From: Leptodactylus fallax
Taxonomy: Eukaryota; Chordata; Amphibia; Anura; Leptodactylidae
NCBI GenBank assembly: GCA_947044405.1
Contig: CAMRHE010000134.1
Location: 563,501-627,500, forward strand
Direction: 5' to 3'
Length of the DNA: 64,000 nt
Shown here: one piece after another, positions 10,278 through 21,115 of the stretch
Numbering within the stretch: position 1 is the stretch's first letter
Layout of the letters: each line of letters starts with the position of its first letter
Position numbers and translations under genes: made by a program
Notes under the pieces: generated by a model
What the model was told of the DNA's origin: nothing
What the model saw: the letters and a program-made list of their open reading frames with translations, nothing else
The model's database searches: none

Positions 10278-10486
10278 TATAATTGACATGCTGCGATTTC
10301 CAAAATCACGACGGTTTTGGAAATTGCCGCATGTCCGCAGCGCGTATTTGAAGTCAGGAGTGAATTGAGCAGAAGGTAGAAGTATAAGAGCTTCTTATAT
10401 ATTTACCATTCTTTTTTAGCCATTCTTGACTTTGGCTCAAAAAACCGCAGCAAAACACTGCGTTTCCACAACGTGGGGCCTTAGCC
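10278..10486. mobile_element. Harbinger-like MITE copy 1, right fragment
   Basis: Continues the MITE cut at 93: the sequence resumes TATAATTGACATGCTGCG and ends GTGGGGCCTTAGCC, followed by TAA at 10487-10489. Confidence 0.75.
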
Positions 10487-10618
10487 TAAGGCCCGTTGCA
10501 GACGACTCTGCTGTGGGTCAGTGTGCTCTCCGTGAAATACATGGAGAGCACACTGACCCATTCTTTTCTATGGGCCCGTACACACGATTTTCACGTTCCC
10601 GTGCGTGGGCCGACAGTT

Positions 10619-10735
10619 CCTTTCAGTAAATGAATAGGAGCCACGGAAGCACGGGCCGCAAAATAGGACAGGAATAGGACATGTCCTAACTGATGCGGCC
10701 CGTGCTTCCGTGGCTCCTATTCATTTACTGAAAGG
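10619..10735. repeat. Perfect 42-bp inverted repeat
   Basis: Arms 10619-10660 and 10694-10735 are exact reverse complements, with a 33-nt spacer. Part of foldback element B. Confidence 0.9.
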
Positions 10736-11087
10736 AGCCGCGGAAGCACAGCCCGTGCACGGGCGGCACATGGGGGACACGCAGGGGCGCACTGCTAATG
10801 AGGCGAAGTGAGGCGGCCGCCTCAGGCGGCACTGTGCGTCACTTTATGGGGGGCGGCATTTTTACTATTTAATGTAAATCAGCACAGGACAGGCCGCTTT
10901 AAAAAAAAAAAAAAAACTGAGCTCCGCGATACCTGTCTTGGACTGGTTTACAAGACGTCGCATCTCAGCGCAGGCGGCGATACAATGACGTCATCACGCC
11001 GCCTACGCTGAGACACAGACGTCACGGACAAGAAGAGGAGGCGGCTGCATCAAGGCATCGCAGGTGAGTATAACTTTTTTTATATAT

Positions 11088-11136
11088 AAATAGGCCGTGA
11101 CCTGCTGGAGTATCCCCAGCAGGTCACGGCCTATTT
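11088..11136. repeat. 21-bp perfect hairpin in hAT-like element 1
   Basis: Arms 11088-11108 and 11116-11136 are exact complements around a 7-nt loop. A related hairpin (CCTGCTGG...CCAGCAGG) occurs near 50500. A second type, GGGGTCT...AGACCCC flanked by TATAATAAT, occurs near 11275-11312 and 11550-11590. Confidence 0.85.
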
Positions 11137-11604
11137 ATTTACCTACCCCGCGTCTGCTCGTGGCCGCCCCCGCTTCCCCTTCTGCTATGGGACGCAGAAA
11201 GGGAAGTGGATGCCGCTGTGAGCGGCCGCGGGCATCGGTAAGTTAGGCCGCAGGCCACAAATACTACTATTATTATACTCCAGGGTCTTTTCAGACCCCG
11301 GAGTATAATAATCGGACGCCTAGGGTAGGTGAGGGAACATAAAAACCAGTGTTACTCACCTCCTGCGATCCGATGTAACTCCGAGCAGGCTTGAGGCCTC
11401 TGGTGACGTCATCAGGTCGCGTCGCCGGCCTGATCACGTGACGTGTGTGCGCAATTAAACAGGGCCAAAAGCTGCAAGGAGTGCACCGGTGTCCAGGATA
11501 GGTAAGTAACTCTGGTTTTTATGTTTGTATTCTCCCCGGGTCTCCAATCATTATACTCTGGGGTCTGAAAAGACCCCAGAGTATAATAATAGTTCATGGG
11601 TGGG

Positions 11605-12175
11605 CCACTATGGTGCATAATACCGTGTGCAGGGACCACTGTAGAGCATAATACCTATGGAGCATAATACCGAGTACAGGGGCCACTATGGAGCATAATA
11701 CCTAGTGCAGGGGCCACTATAGAGCATAATACCGGGTGCAGGGGCCACTATGGAGCATAATACAAGTGCAGGGGCCACTATGGAGCATAATGCCAGTGCA
11801 GGGGCCACTGTGGAGCATAATACCAATGCAGGGGCCACTATAGAGCATAATACCAGTGCAGGGGCCACTATGGAGCATAATACCGTGTGCTGGGGACACT
11901 GTGGAGCATAATACCGTGTGCAGGGGCCAATATGGGGCATAATACCGTGTGCAGGGGCCACTAGGGAGCATAAAACTGTTTGCAGGAGTTGCTGTGGAAC
12001 ATAATACCATGTGCAGTGGCCACTGCGGGGCATAATACCGTGTGCAGGGGCCACTATGGAGCATAATACCGTGTGCAGGGGCCGCTGCGAGGCATAATAC
12101 AGTGTGCAGGGGCCGCTGCGGGCCATAATACTGTGTAATACTGTGTGCAGGGGCTGCTGTGGAACATTATAGTGT
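11605..12175 (+). repeat. Minisatellite, about 30-bp unit, about 18 copies
   Basis: Unit close to GGAGCATAATACC followed by GTGTGCAGGGGCCACTAT; the CATAAT core recurs roughly every 28-31 bases. It lies inside hAT-like element 1. Repetitive open frames on the minus strand here are by-products of the repeat. Confidence 0.9.
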
Positions 12176-13255
12176 GTGTAAATAGGGTGCTATAAACAGG
12201 GGCTATGGCACCTGTTTATATTATACGCTGTCTGTTTATAGTGGCCGTGTGATGTAATTCTAGCCTTGTCACATACTGTAGACATGTACAGTACGAGGCT
12301 GTAGTTACATTACATGGCCGCTATAAGATGAATGACACTATGTAAACAGAGAAGTGGTCATGGTGCTTACACAGGTACCATTCAAACAGCTGATCAGTGG
12401 GGGTCCTGGGTTTTTGAGCCCCACTGATTAGTTTATTAATGACCTGGAAAACCTTTTAATTAGTTAACACCTGGGGCATTATTAATAAGGGGCACTATTT
12501 ATACAGGGTACACACGGATGTTATTAATATAAATATGCACTTGGGGGTATTTTTCATTATGGGGGGTTATATCATATATTTTATAATTGGGGGTAGCAGC
12601 AGAATGGGGGCTTTGTGTAGGTGAGAACAATGTGGGTTGGATGCCTGGAAAAGTGAGGAGTCAAAGATGTCTGTGTTGCAAACTTTACAGAGACAAGTCA
12701 CAGCTGGAAGAAGTGGTCATGGCGGTCCAAAGGGAAGAGAAGGGAAATGTGAAGGATTAGACAGAGACGTCACCTGTAAGTCACAAAATGTTACTGCCCT
12801 GTATACACCTAAATGATAGAGGATAAATACCTGAGTGATGGGGGTCTGTCTGCTGAGACCCCCACTGAACCTGAGACTTGGGTTTTTTCCCCCCACTGGG
12901 TGGGAATTCAGCCTGACCGCAGCCATATATATAGGTGTGTCACTTGGTGGATGAACGAACCCGCGTGGCTCTCATTCATTTTAATGGGAGTGCCAAAGAT
13001 ACCCGAAGTCCAGTACTCAGCTATCTGCGGGGTTCCTATTATAGAGAATGGGGATATGTGGGCTCGTCCATTCACCAAGCAGAAGATGTGTGAAGTTACA
13101 GTACTTTCATTATTAATGCCGTGTTGTTGATCTGATACTTAAGTACTGTAATACAGGAAGAAGAATTCTTAAAAACTGTTTTATAACTTTGTGTATTGTG
13201 TATATTGTGCGACGATAACAGTGTATTAAACTAGTAGCATGGAAACTCAATTTTT
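12176..13255. other. Interior of hAT-like element 1, no genes seen
   Basis: Contains fragments resembling common repeats (ACCCCCACTGA-type stretches near 12400 and 12850) and an A/T-rich part ending in T and G homopolymers at 13252-13279. No coding region could be supported. Confidence 0.4.
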
Positions 13256-13387
13256 ATTTTTTTTTTTTGGGGGGGGGGGCATCTTTCTATAGTACGCCTC
13301 AGGCAGCAAAGAGGCTAGGTTCACCACTGGGGATGCTTTTAAATCACGGCAGGCCAGTTGCAGCATGGTCGTCTGCAACCGGCCTTA

Positions 13388-13582
13388 GGCTGCTTTCACA
13401 CGGCAGTGTTTGGTCAGTGATTTTGTTCAATGATTGTGAGCCAAAATTAGGAGTGGAGACTGCACAGAGATCAGGTATAATAGAAATATTTGTACTTGTT
13501 CTGTGTTTTTAATCCACTCCTAGTTTTGGCACACAATCACTGATGAAAATCACTGACCAAATACTGCCGTGTGAAAGCAGCC
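13388..13582. mobile_element. Harbinger-like MITE C
   Basis: Ends GGCTGCTTTCACACGGCAGT and its mirror ACTGCCGTGTGAAAGCAGCC, flanked on both sides by TTA (13385-13387 and 13583-13585). 195 bp with an internal near-palindrome and no coding sequence. Confidence 0.8.
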
Positions 13583-13585
13583 TTA

Positions 13586-13959
13586 GGCTAAGGCCCCACA
13601 TGGCGTAAACGCCGCGATTCACCCCTGGCAGAAGCACCGCGGGAAAAATCGCGTCGTTTTACAGTCAGAGCAAAGTGAATGGGATTCTAGTGAATCCCAT
13701 GCCCACTTTGCGGAAAAAAACGTGCTGCAGACATGCAGCGATTTCTAAAACCAGCACGGTTTTGGAAATCACAGCATGTCAATTATACCTACGGAAACAC
13801 TGGTGGTTTCCCCATAGGTATAATTGAAACAGAAAGTCCGCAGAGGAAAACTCTGCAAACTTTCTGTCAAAAGCGCTGCGGAAAAAACCGCGATGCGATC
13901 CCGCCACGGTTTTTCCTGCAGAGCTTTTTTGCTGCGGGACGCCACATGGGGCCTTGACC
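13586..13959. mobile_element. Harbinger-like MITE, copy 2 (complete)
   Basis: Begins GGCTAAGGCCCCACATGGCG and ends CGCCACATGGGGCCTTGACC, flanked by TTA on both sides. Interior arms around CGGAAACACTGGTGGTTTCC make it a long foldback. This is the best reference copy of the family. Confidence 0.82.
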
Positions 13960-13962
13960 TTA

Positions 13963-14182
13963 GACTGAGGTCCCACATTGCAGAAAAGTTGCTTTTTTTT
14001 GTTGCAGTTTTTGGTTTGGATTTATGAGCCAAAGTCAAGTGTGACTTAAAAAGGTATGGGAAATATAAAGGAAGCACTTATACATTTCCCTTCTATTAAA
14101 TGCACTCCCAGCTTTGGCTAAAAAACGCAGCTACATCTGCAACAAAAGAAAACAGCTTTTCCAGCAACATAGGGCCTTAGTC
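13963..14182. mobile_element. Foldback MITE D
   Basis: Starts GACTGAGGTCCCACATTGCAG after TTA at 13960-13962 and ends AACATAGGGCCTTAGTC. Palindromic ends with a poly-T/TTGCAG block; no coding sequence. The right target copy is degraded (TTC). Confidence 0.6.
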
Positions 14183-14753
14183 TTCAAGTGGAATTCCCCT
14201 TTAAGTTGCAGAAACCCTTGTGAGGAATATGACCTGAGCACGATGATTAATTCCATCTGGAGCTGTGGGGTAATGTTCAATATTCCCAGGGGAGACTATT
14301 TCTGCTCAGAATAGAACAATGTGAGTGGGTGGATTGTCTGAAGACTCATATTCAAATCTTTTATCTGTGACAGACTCATACTGGAAATATTTAAATTCAG
14401 AAATAAATTGATTTCACAGAGTGAAATCATTGCACATGTGGAAACAATGCAATATGCAGCATACACATGTAACCTGGTATAAAAACAGAATTCTACTATG
14501 TTGTAATACAGAGAGAGTATTTTGTGTTTGCATTAAAGATAAACATAACCTCAGAAAAAACTCCTCTGATCTCATCTAACTCATCTAACAGATATTGCTT
14601 CGTCTGGAATGTATGATTAGTAATACATTACATAGACACTAGAGGTCACTTTAGCACAATTCTGTGAACCTTAGCTGCATGTTTTAATATGTGTTCTGTG
14701 TGTTTTTCTGTAGTGTTTGTGTCTATTATGCTTTTAGGGCTTATTCACACATA
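14183..14753. other. No gene or repeat recognised
   Basis: A/T-rich sequence without a supported exon, RNA gene or structured repeat. Confidence 0.4.
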
Positions 14754-14755
14754 TA

Positions 14756-15981
14756 CAGTGGGGAAAAAAAAGTATTTAGTCAGCCACCAATGGTGCAAGT
14801 TCTCCAACTTAAAAAGATGAGAGAGGCCAGTAATTGACATCATAGGTAGACCTCAACTATGAGAGACAAAATGAGGAAACAAATCCAGAAAATCACATTG
14901 TCTGATTTTTTTAAAGAATTTATTTGCAAATTATGGTGGAAAATAAGTATTTGGTCACCTAAAAACAAGCAAGATTTCTGGCTCTCACAGACCAAAAATC
15001 CCAGGACCACACGGGGTGAACTTGTGAATGACCTGCAGAAAGCTGGGACTAACGTAACACACTACGCCGCCAGGGACTCAGATCCTGCAGTGCCAGACGT
15101 GTCCCCCTGCTTAAGCCAGTACATATCCGGGCCCGTCTGAAGTTTGCTAGAGAGCATTTGGATGTTCCAGAAGAGTATTGGGAGAATGTCATATGGTCAG
15201 ATGAAACCAAAGTAGAACTGTTTGGTAGAAACACAACTCGTCGTGTTTGGAGGAGAGTGAATGCTGAGTTGCATCCAAAGAACACCATACCTACTGTGAA
15301 GCATGGGGGTGGCAACATCATGCTTTGGGGCTGTATCTCTGCAAAGGGACCAGGACGACTGATCCGTGTACATGAAAGAATGAATGGGGCCATGTATCGT
15401 GAGATTTTGAGTGCAAACCTCCTTCCATCAGCAAGGGCATTGAAGATGAAACGTGGCTGGGTCTTTCAGCATGACAATGATCCCAAGCACACCGCCAGGG
15501 CAACGAAGGAGTGGCTTCGTAAGAAGCATTTCAAGGTCCTGGAGTGGCCTAGCCAGTCTCCACATCTCAACCCCATAGAAAACCTTTGGAGGGAGTTGAA
15601 AGTCCGTGTTGCCCAGTGACAGCCCCAAAACATCCCTGCTCTAGAGGAGATATGCATGGAGGAATGGGCCAACATACCAGCAACAGTGTGTGCCAACCTT
15701 GTGAAGACTTACAGAAAACATTTGACCTCTGTCATTGCCAACAAAGGATATGTAACAAAGTATTGAGATGAACTTTTGTTATTGACCAAATACTTATTTT
15801 CCACCATAATTTGCAAATAAATTCTTTAAAAATCAGACAATGTGATTTTCTGGATTTGTTTTCTCATTTTGTCTCTCATAGTTGAGGTCTACCTATGATG
15901 ACAATTACAGGCCTCTCTCATCTTTTTAAGTGGGAGAACTTGCACAATTGGTGGCTGACTAAATACTTTTTTTCCCCACTG
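14756..15981 (+). mobile_element. Tc1/mariner element B, internally deleted
   Basis: Terminal inverted repeats CAGTGGGGAAAAAAAAGTATTT and complement, flanked by TA at 14754-14755 and 15982-15983. 1226 bp versus 1587 bp for its relative at 40302; about 360 bp covering the N-terminal transposase coding region are missing, with the junction near 14993. Confidence 0.92.
15000..15766 (+). pseudogene. Tc1 transposase remnant (element B)
   Basis: The DNA-binding N-terminus is deleted. Reading resumes at RTTRGELVNDLQKAG, then is broken by a frameshift before the frame beginning [18 protein letters not shown] at 15158. Catalytic residues are visible in [17 protein letters not shown] and [12 protein letters not shown] at 15617-15619 replaces the CGA seen in the copy at 40302, a C-to-T change at a CpG. 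The frame then continues to the VTKY stop. Non-functional. Confidence 0.9.
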
Positions 15982-15983
15982 TA

Positions 15984-16219
15984 CATGCAGATGTTTGATG
16001 TCCATGTTATGTACAGACTGCATGTGCACCCATTGATTTTAATCCCTTGCGGACTATTGATGTCCATTAATGTCTAGGGGTCCATGAAAAGCACGGATAG
16101 CACGCAAAACGCATACTTCCCAGGTTTCAGAGGACTGAAAGAGGGGCAAAATCTGCAGCGTAGGCTGAGGCAAATTTATGGATAAGCCATGCATCTAACC
16201 CCATCCAAGCTCCCTTTTG
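15984..16219. other. No gene or repeat recognised
   Basis: Short interval between Tc1 element B and a minisatellite; nothing supported. Confidence 0.4.
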
Positions 16220-16790
16220 TCCTGTTCAATCCCACCCAGTCACTTTATGCCCCCACACAGTATAATGCCCCTTTGGTGGCCCCGTCAGGGTATAATGCCC
16301 CCTTTATGCTCCCAAGCAGTTTAATGCTCCCTCATCATGAATCCCACAATATAACTGCACTCACACTAAACTTCCCTTAGTGTGGCTGCCCAATCCCCCT
16401 CATTGAGGCCCCCACACAGTATAATACTCCCTCATTGTGCTCCCACACTATAATGCTCCCTTATTGTATCCTCACACATTATAATTCAACTTAATTGTGG
16501 CCCCAACACTATAATTCCCTTAATGTGCCCACCACACTATAAACCCCCTAAAATTCCCCCCCGTATTATAATTCACTTATTGTGGCCCCACATTAAAATC
16601 CCCTTTATTGAAGCTTCCACACAGTATAATGCTCCCACGTTGTGGCCCCATCCAACAATGCTCCATCACTGGTGTACCCACACATATAATTCCCCTTATG
16701 CTATAATGCTTCCTCATTGTGGCCTCCACACTATAACCCTTTATTGTGGCCCCATACAATAAAATGCTCTCTCATTGTGGCCCTGCAAGG
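16220..16790 (-). repeat. Minisatellite-like array, CACACAGTATAATGCCCCC type
   Basis: Imperfect repeats of TATAATG, about 25-45 bases apart, with GTGGCCCC and CACACAGT between them. In reverse complement this resembles the array at 11605-12175, but it is more diverged. Confidence 0.75.
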
Positions 16791-16944
16791 AGGACTTTTC
16801 TCTCTGCCCTTTTCAGTAAATAACTGGCGGAAATGATACCCCTATAATGGGCAATCATGAACAAGGTAATATACACTATAAGCGTAGATAGAGAATTTCA
16901 AGTATTTGAGTTGGGACTTTGTAGCAGATAGAAGTTAAAGAGAA

Positions 16945-17262
16945 TAAAGTGGTTGTCTGGGAAGAATTTAAATTTTTAAATAGGCCAGGGAGGTTAAAAA
17001 AAAAAAAAATCATACTCACTTTTTCCTGGTTCTCCTGGGACTTCCCCATGCGGTCAAGGCCTGCCAATCAGCGGCCTCAGCGAAGGGCATGTGAAGTCAT
17101 TACCTGTGACGTCCTGGATCCCTTCTTGAGGCCGCTGACCGGATCGGACCACACTGGGAGGACACAGGAGAAATGGGGACAGGTGAGTAGGATTTTTTAT
17201 TTTTTTTTTTTACCTCCCCCTGCCTATTTCAAAAAAAATTTTTTGCCCAGACAACCTCTTTA
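16945..17262. mobile_element. Foldback MITE with GGTTGTCTGGG ends
   Basis: Left GTGGTTGTCTGGG and right CCCAGACAACCTC are inverted. GGTCAAGGC/GGCCTCAG segments inside also pair around a CCTGTGACGTCCTGG centre. A related element is at about 63370-63711. The ends resemble the AAAGGGGTTGTC repeats common in frog DNA; class not assigned. Confidence 0.6.
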
Positions 17263-17620
17263 AATTGAAGTTGTTTCCATAACCTCTGAGGTTCTTGGAA
17301 CAGGGTAGCTTGCTCTTTTTGCTGTTCCGTAACTCCTATTTACCTTTATGGGCTTTACATAAACAGGCACAGCTTTCAGCTGTTTTCATAACTCTCAACT
17401 GGATGGATGGGACAACGAGCCCTATATTTTTATCTCTGCGATGTTTGACTGAGGTGGGAATGCTCCTTTAATGTTGGATACAAATGGCTATATTGGGGCC
17501 ACAAAATGTCAATTCAGTTAATAGTTTTCTGGCCTGAATGTGGCCATGTGAAGCTAACCTAAAAACTTCATACAAAAACTGTACTAATGAAGATTTTCAC
17601 TGTTTCCCTAAAAACAACCA
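17263..17620. other. No gene recognised
   Basis: Unique-looking sequence between two MITEs; no exon or structured repeat supported. Confidence 0.35.
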
Positions 17621-17623
17621 TTA

Positions 17624-18126
17624 GGCTACCGCTCCACGTTGCGGTAAAGCAGCTTTTTTTGTTGCAGATTTTGCTGCGTTTTTTTGAGCGGGATCGCATC
17701 ACAGTTCTTTCCGTAGTGCTTTAGACAGAAAGTTTGCAGAGTTTTTGCACTGCAGACTTTCTGTTTCAATTATACCTATGGGGAAACCGCCGGCGTTTCC
17801 GTAGGTATAATTGACACGCTGCGATTTCCCAAACCATGCCGGTTTTGGAAATCGCTGCGTGTCCGCAGTGCAGTTTTTTCCGCAAAGGGGGCATGGGATT
17901 CACTAGAATCCCATATCCACTTTGCTCTGACTGTAAAACACCACAATTTTTTCCGCGGTGCTTCTGCCACAGGCGAATCGCTGCATTTACGCCACGTGGG
18001 GCCTTAGTCTAAGAACTTCCTACATATTTCCCATTCCTTTTGTAGCCATTCTTGGCTTTGGCTCAAAAAACCGCAGCAAAATCTGCAACAAAAAAAGCTG
18101 CGTTTCCGCAACGTGGGTCCGTAGCC
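17624..18126. mobile_element. Harbinger-like MITE, copy 3
   Basis: Starts GGCTACCGCTCCACGTTGCG after TTA and ends AACGTGGGTCCGTAGCC before TAA. It contains the family hallmarks (TTTCCGTAGGTATAATTGACA near 17798) and an internal end-like block at about 18000 (GGGGCCTTAGTC), so it may be two joined copies. Confidence 0.75.
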
Positions 18127-18129
18127 TAA

Positions 18130-18871
18130 AGATCATTTTAAAACTGTATGCTAGGGACAACATTCCCAATTGCCTAACTTGTTCCCACAGTAATCCAGCA
18201 ATGGTTGTGTGGAATTGTAAAATGAGTGTGATCCCAAAATTTCATAATATGCCATTGTGTCCATTGCTTAAAGGGGAGGGGTGTCTTGGCAAAGCATTTA
18301 GAAGTGACTGAACAGAAAAGTGTGACGGTGTAAGTGTTTGATCAGAAATGTAGGGGGACATTCATGACTATTTCAGCCAAACACCTAAAGAGAAAATTAT
18401 CTACATTACTAGATAACTCAATGTAATGTGTAGGTAAAAAGTGCAGGGTAATAGAAATATTACAATTCTATTATTACCATGAATAACTAATCTTGGTGCT
18501 CTGTATATATATCATATAGTATTATATATTCATGGGGTGTTATATTTATTACATAGAGTATAATACAACACTGGCATTATTAGTTATGCTAGTCATCTAG
18601 CTCCAACATGTCTGAGAATCACTGTAATTGGATGCAGTAGATATCCACTAGAACCAGATAATAGCGTTCCATTCTGGGAATCCCCATAGCCATAAATAGT
18701 TAATGTTATTGTGATTCTATGGAATGTATGAGAATGAGGGGGTGAGATACAGATGTCCCCAGCTGTGAAATAAGACCATGAGGCAAAATAAATTGAGATC
18801 CAAAGAAAGAAGATACCGACATGGGAGATGTGGGAAAACAATGAAAGAGGAAGAGCAAGATAAAACAATTA
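18130..18871. other. No gene recognised
   Basis: A/T-rich sequence with no supported exon. Overlapping minus-strand frames at 18593-18939 have no recognisable domain. Confidence 0.35.
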
Positions 18872-18873
18872 TA

Positions 18874-20503
18874 CAGTGCCTTGCGAAAGTATTCGGCCCC
18901 CTTGAACTTTTCAACCTTTTGCCATATTTCAGGCTTCAAACATAAGGATATAAAATTTTAATATTTTGGTGAAGAATCAACAACAAGTGGGACACAATCG
19001 TGAAGTGGAACGAAATTTATTGGATATTTTAAACTTTTGTAAAAAATAAAAAACTGAAAAGTGGGGCGTGCCAAATTATTCGGCCCCCTTAAATTAATAC
19101 TTTGTAGCGCCACCTTTTGCTGCGATTACAGCTGCAAGTCGCTTGGGGTATGTCTCTATCAGTTTTGCACATCGAGAGACTGAAATTCTTGCCCATTCTT
19201 CCTTGGAAAACAGCTCGAGCTCAGTGAGGTTGGATGGAGAGCGTTTGTGAACAGCAGCTTTCAGTTCTTTCCACAGATTCTCGATTGGATTCAGGTCTGG
19301 ACTTTGACTTGGCCATTCTAACACCTGGATATGTTTATTTGTGAACCATTCCATTGTAGATTTTGCTTTATGTTTGGGATCATTGTCTTGTTGGAAGATA
19401 AATCTCTATCCTAGTCTCAGGTCTTTTGCAGACTCCAACAGGTTTTCTTCCAGAATGGTCCTGTATTTGGCTCCATCCATCTTCCCATCAATTTTAACCA
19501 TCTTCCCTGTCTCTGCTGAAGAAAAGCAGGCCCAAACCATGATGCTGCCACCACCATGTTTGACAGTGGGGATAGTGTGTTCAGGGTGATGAGCTGTGTT
19601 GCTTTTACGCCAAACATATCGTTTTGCATTGTGGCCAAAAAGTTCGATTTTGGTTTCATCTGACCAGAGCACCTTCTTCCACATGTTTGGTGTGTCTCCC
19701 AGGTGGCTTGTGGCAAACTTTAAACGAGACTTTTTATGGATATCTTTGAGAAATGGCTTTCTTCTTGCCACTCTTCCATAAAGGCCAGATTTGTGCAGTG
19801 TATGACTGATTGTTGTCCTATGGACAGACTCTCCCACCTCAGCTGTTGATCTCTGCAGTTCATCCAGAGTGATCATGGGCCTCTTGGCTGCATCTCTGAT
19901 CAGTCTTCTCCTTGTTTGAGATGAAAGTTTAGAGGGACGGCCGGGTCTTGGTAGATTTTCAGTGGCATGATACTCCTTCCATTTCAATATGATCGCTTGC
20001 ACAGTGCTCCTTGGGATGTTTAAAGTTTGGGAAATCTTTTTGTATCCAGATCCGGCTTTAAACTTCTCCACAACAGTATCACGGACCTGCCTGGTGTGTT
20101 CCTTGGTCTTCATGATGCTCTCTGCGCTTTAAACAGAACCCTGAGACTATCACAGAGCAGGTGCATTTATACGGAGACTTGATTACACACAGGTGGATTA
20201 TATTTATCATCATCAGTCATTTAGGACAACATTGGATCATTCAGAGATCCTCACTGAACTTCTGGAGTGAGTTTGCTGCACTGAAAGTAAAGGGGCGAAT
20301 AATATTGCACGCCCCACTTTTCAGTTTTTTATTTTTTACAAAAGTTTAAAATAACCAACAAATTTCGTTCCACTTCACAATTGTGTCCCACTTGTTCTTG
20401 ATTCTTCACCAAAAAATAAAAATTTTATATCCTTATGTTTGAGGCCTGAAATGTGGCAAAAGGTTGAAAAGTTCAAGGGGCCGAATACTTTCGCAAGGCA
20501 CTG
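18874..20503 (-). mobile_element. Tc1/mariner element D
   Basis: Inverted ends CAGTGCCTTGCGAAAGTATT and complement, flanked by TA at 18872-18873 and 20504-20505; 1630 bp. Transposase runs on the minus strand. Inverted terminal sequence extends well over 100 bp on each side. Confidence 0.94.
19094..20113 (-). pseudogene. Tc1 transposase with one nonsense codon (element D)
   Basis: A 339-residue frame from MKTKEHTRQVRD to GGATKY. A single in-frame TAG (plus-strand CTA near 19403-19405) follows DLRLG, after which the frame continues as RFIFQQDND. The helix-turn-helix N-terminus (GSGYKKISQTLNI), GRPSK hook, and catalytic [14 protein letters not shown] and LNPIENLW are all present. One base change would account for the inactivation. 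Confidence 0.92.
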
Positions 20504-20505
20504 TA

Positions 20506-20819
20506 ACTGCCAGATAGTTGTATAGTGATATCTTTCAACAAATTATTATATCGGGGGAAATTCATCAAGGCATTACACTAGTTTTCTGGTGTAAAAAAAA
20601 GTTGCAAATTTTGGCATGTGTCATTTTTGTAACTTTGTGCCCTTTTATGCAGGGATGGCGCCAGCACCCAAAAAACCCAGGCAAGTGCTCGTGCCCACTC
20701 AGTTTCTGCAATGAGTGCTTCCATCAATTCAGATGATAGCACTAATTGCACAGGTAATGCAAGTAAGTGGTAGGTACATATTTCATAATTGCTCACTGCT
20801 CTTACCTCCATAGACACCT
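20506..20819. other. No gene recognised
   Basis: No exon or structured element supported. Confidence 0.35.
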
Positions 20820-20920
20820 TCCCTGTATGGGAGCATCAGGGGACCATTATGCTGTATGGAGACGTAAAGGAACCATTATACTGTATGGGGAATAATAAGG
20901 GGACCATTATACTGTGTAAC
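20820..20920 (+). repeat. Short minisatellite, ACCATTATACTGTATGGGG type
   Basis: Three to four imperfect units containing ACCATTATACTGT and GGGGACC. Similar in composition to the 11605 array. Confidence 0.6.
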
Positions 20921-20924
20921 ATGC

Positions 20925-21115
20925 TGTCTCAAATATCACGTCTTCGCTCTATCTGAAACAGAATTTCTCAAAGACTGAACTACTGCTGTTTCCACCATCC
21001 AATAGATCTGTCCCTGATAGCTCCATTACAGTCTCCGGCATTACCATATATCCTAGGCAGTATGCCTGCTTCCTCGTGGTTATGTTTGACTCAGACCTTT
21101 CCTTCACCCCCCATA
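20925..21115 (+). mobile_element. L2-type LINE reverse transcriptase remnant
   Basis: The + strand reads, with decay, as LSKTELLLFPP, then ITVSGITI and MFDSDLSFTPH, phrases characteristic of the end of the L2/CR1 reverse transcriptase domain. Short, broken and flanked by unrelated sequence. Confidence 0.75.

Larger units (their letters stand above)
10782..13329. mobile_element. hAT-like non-autonomous element 1
   Basis: The left end CAGGGGCGCACTGC and the right end, read inward as CAGTGGTGAACCTAG, fit hAT-type CAG...CTG termini. Both ends carry a GCCTCAGGCGG-like stretch just inside. Flanking octamers GGGACACG and GGGATGCT are only partly alike, so the 8-bp duplication is decayed or the edge is slightly off. 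Contents are hairpins, a minisatellite and no transposase. It shares internal hairpin and minisatellite motifs with the element at 50394. Confidence 0.6.
10490..13384. mobile_element. Foldback element B (opened by a hAT-like insertion)
   Basis: Its ends are mirror images: GGCCCGTTGCAGACGAC at the left and GTCGTCTGCAACCGGCC at the right. They are flanked by TAA (10487-10489) and TTA (13385-13387). The interior is palindromic, with a hairpin of CAGTGTGCTCTCC type near 10519-10557 and a 42-bp perfect inverted repeat. A hAT-like element occupies 10782-13329. Harbinger-type by target site; no coding sequence. Confidence 0.65.

Noticed and set aside
11686..12126. Repetitive 146-residue minus-strand protein
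   Set aside because: Periodic product of the 30-bp minisatellite, not a gene.
11605..12175. CRISPR-like repeat array
   Set aside because: Units are contiguous and imperfect without unique spacers, in a vertebrate transposon context.
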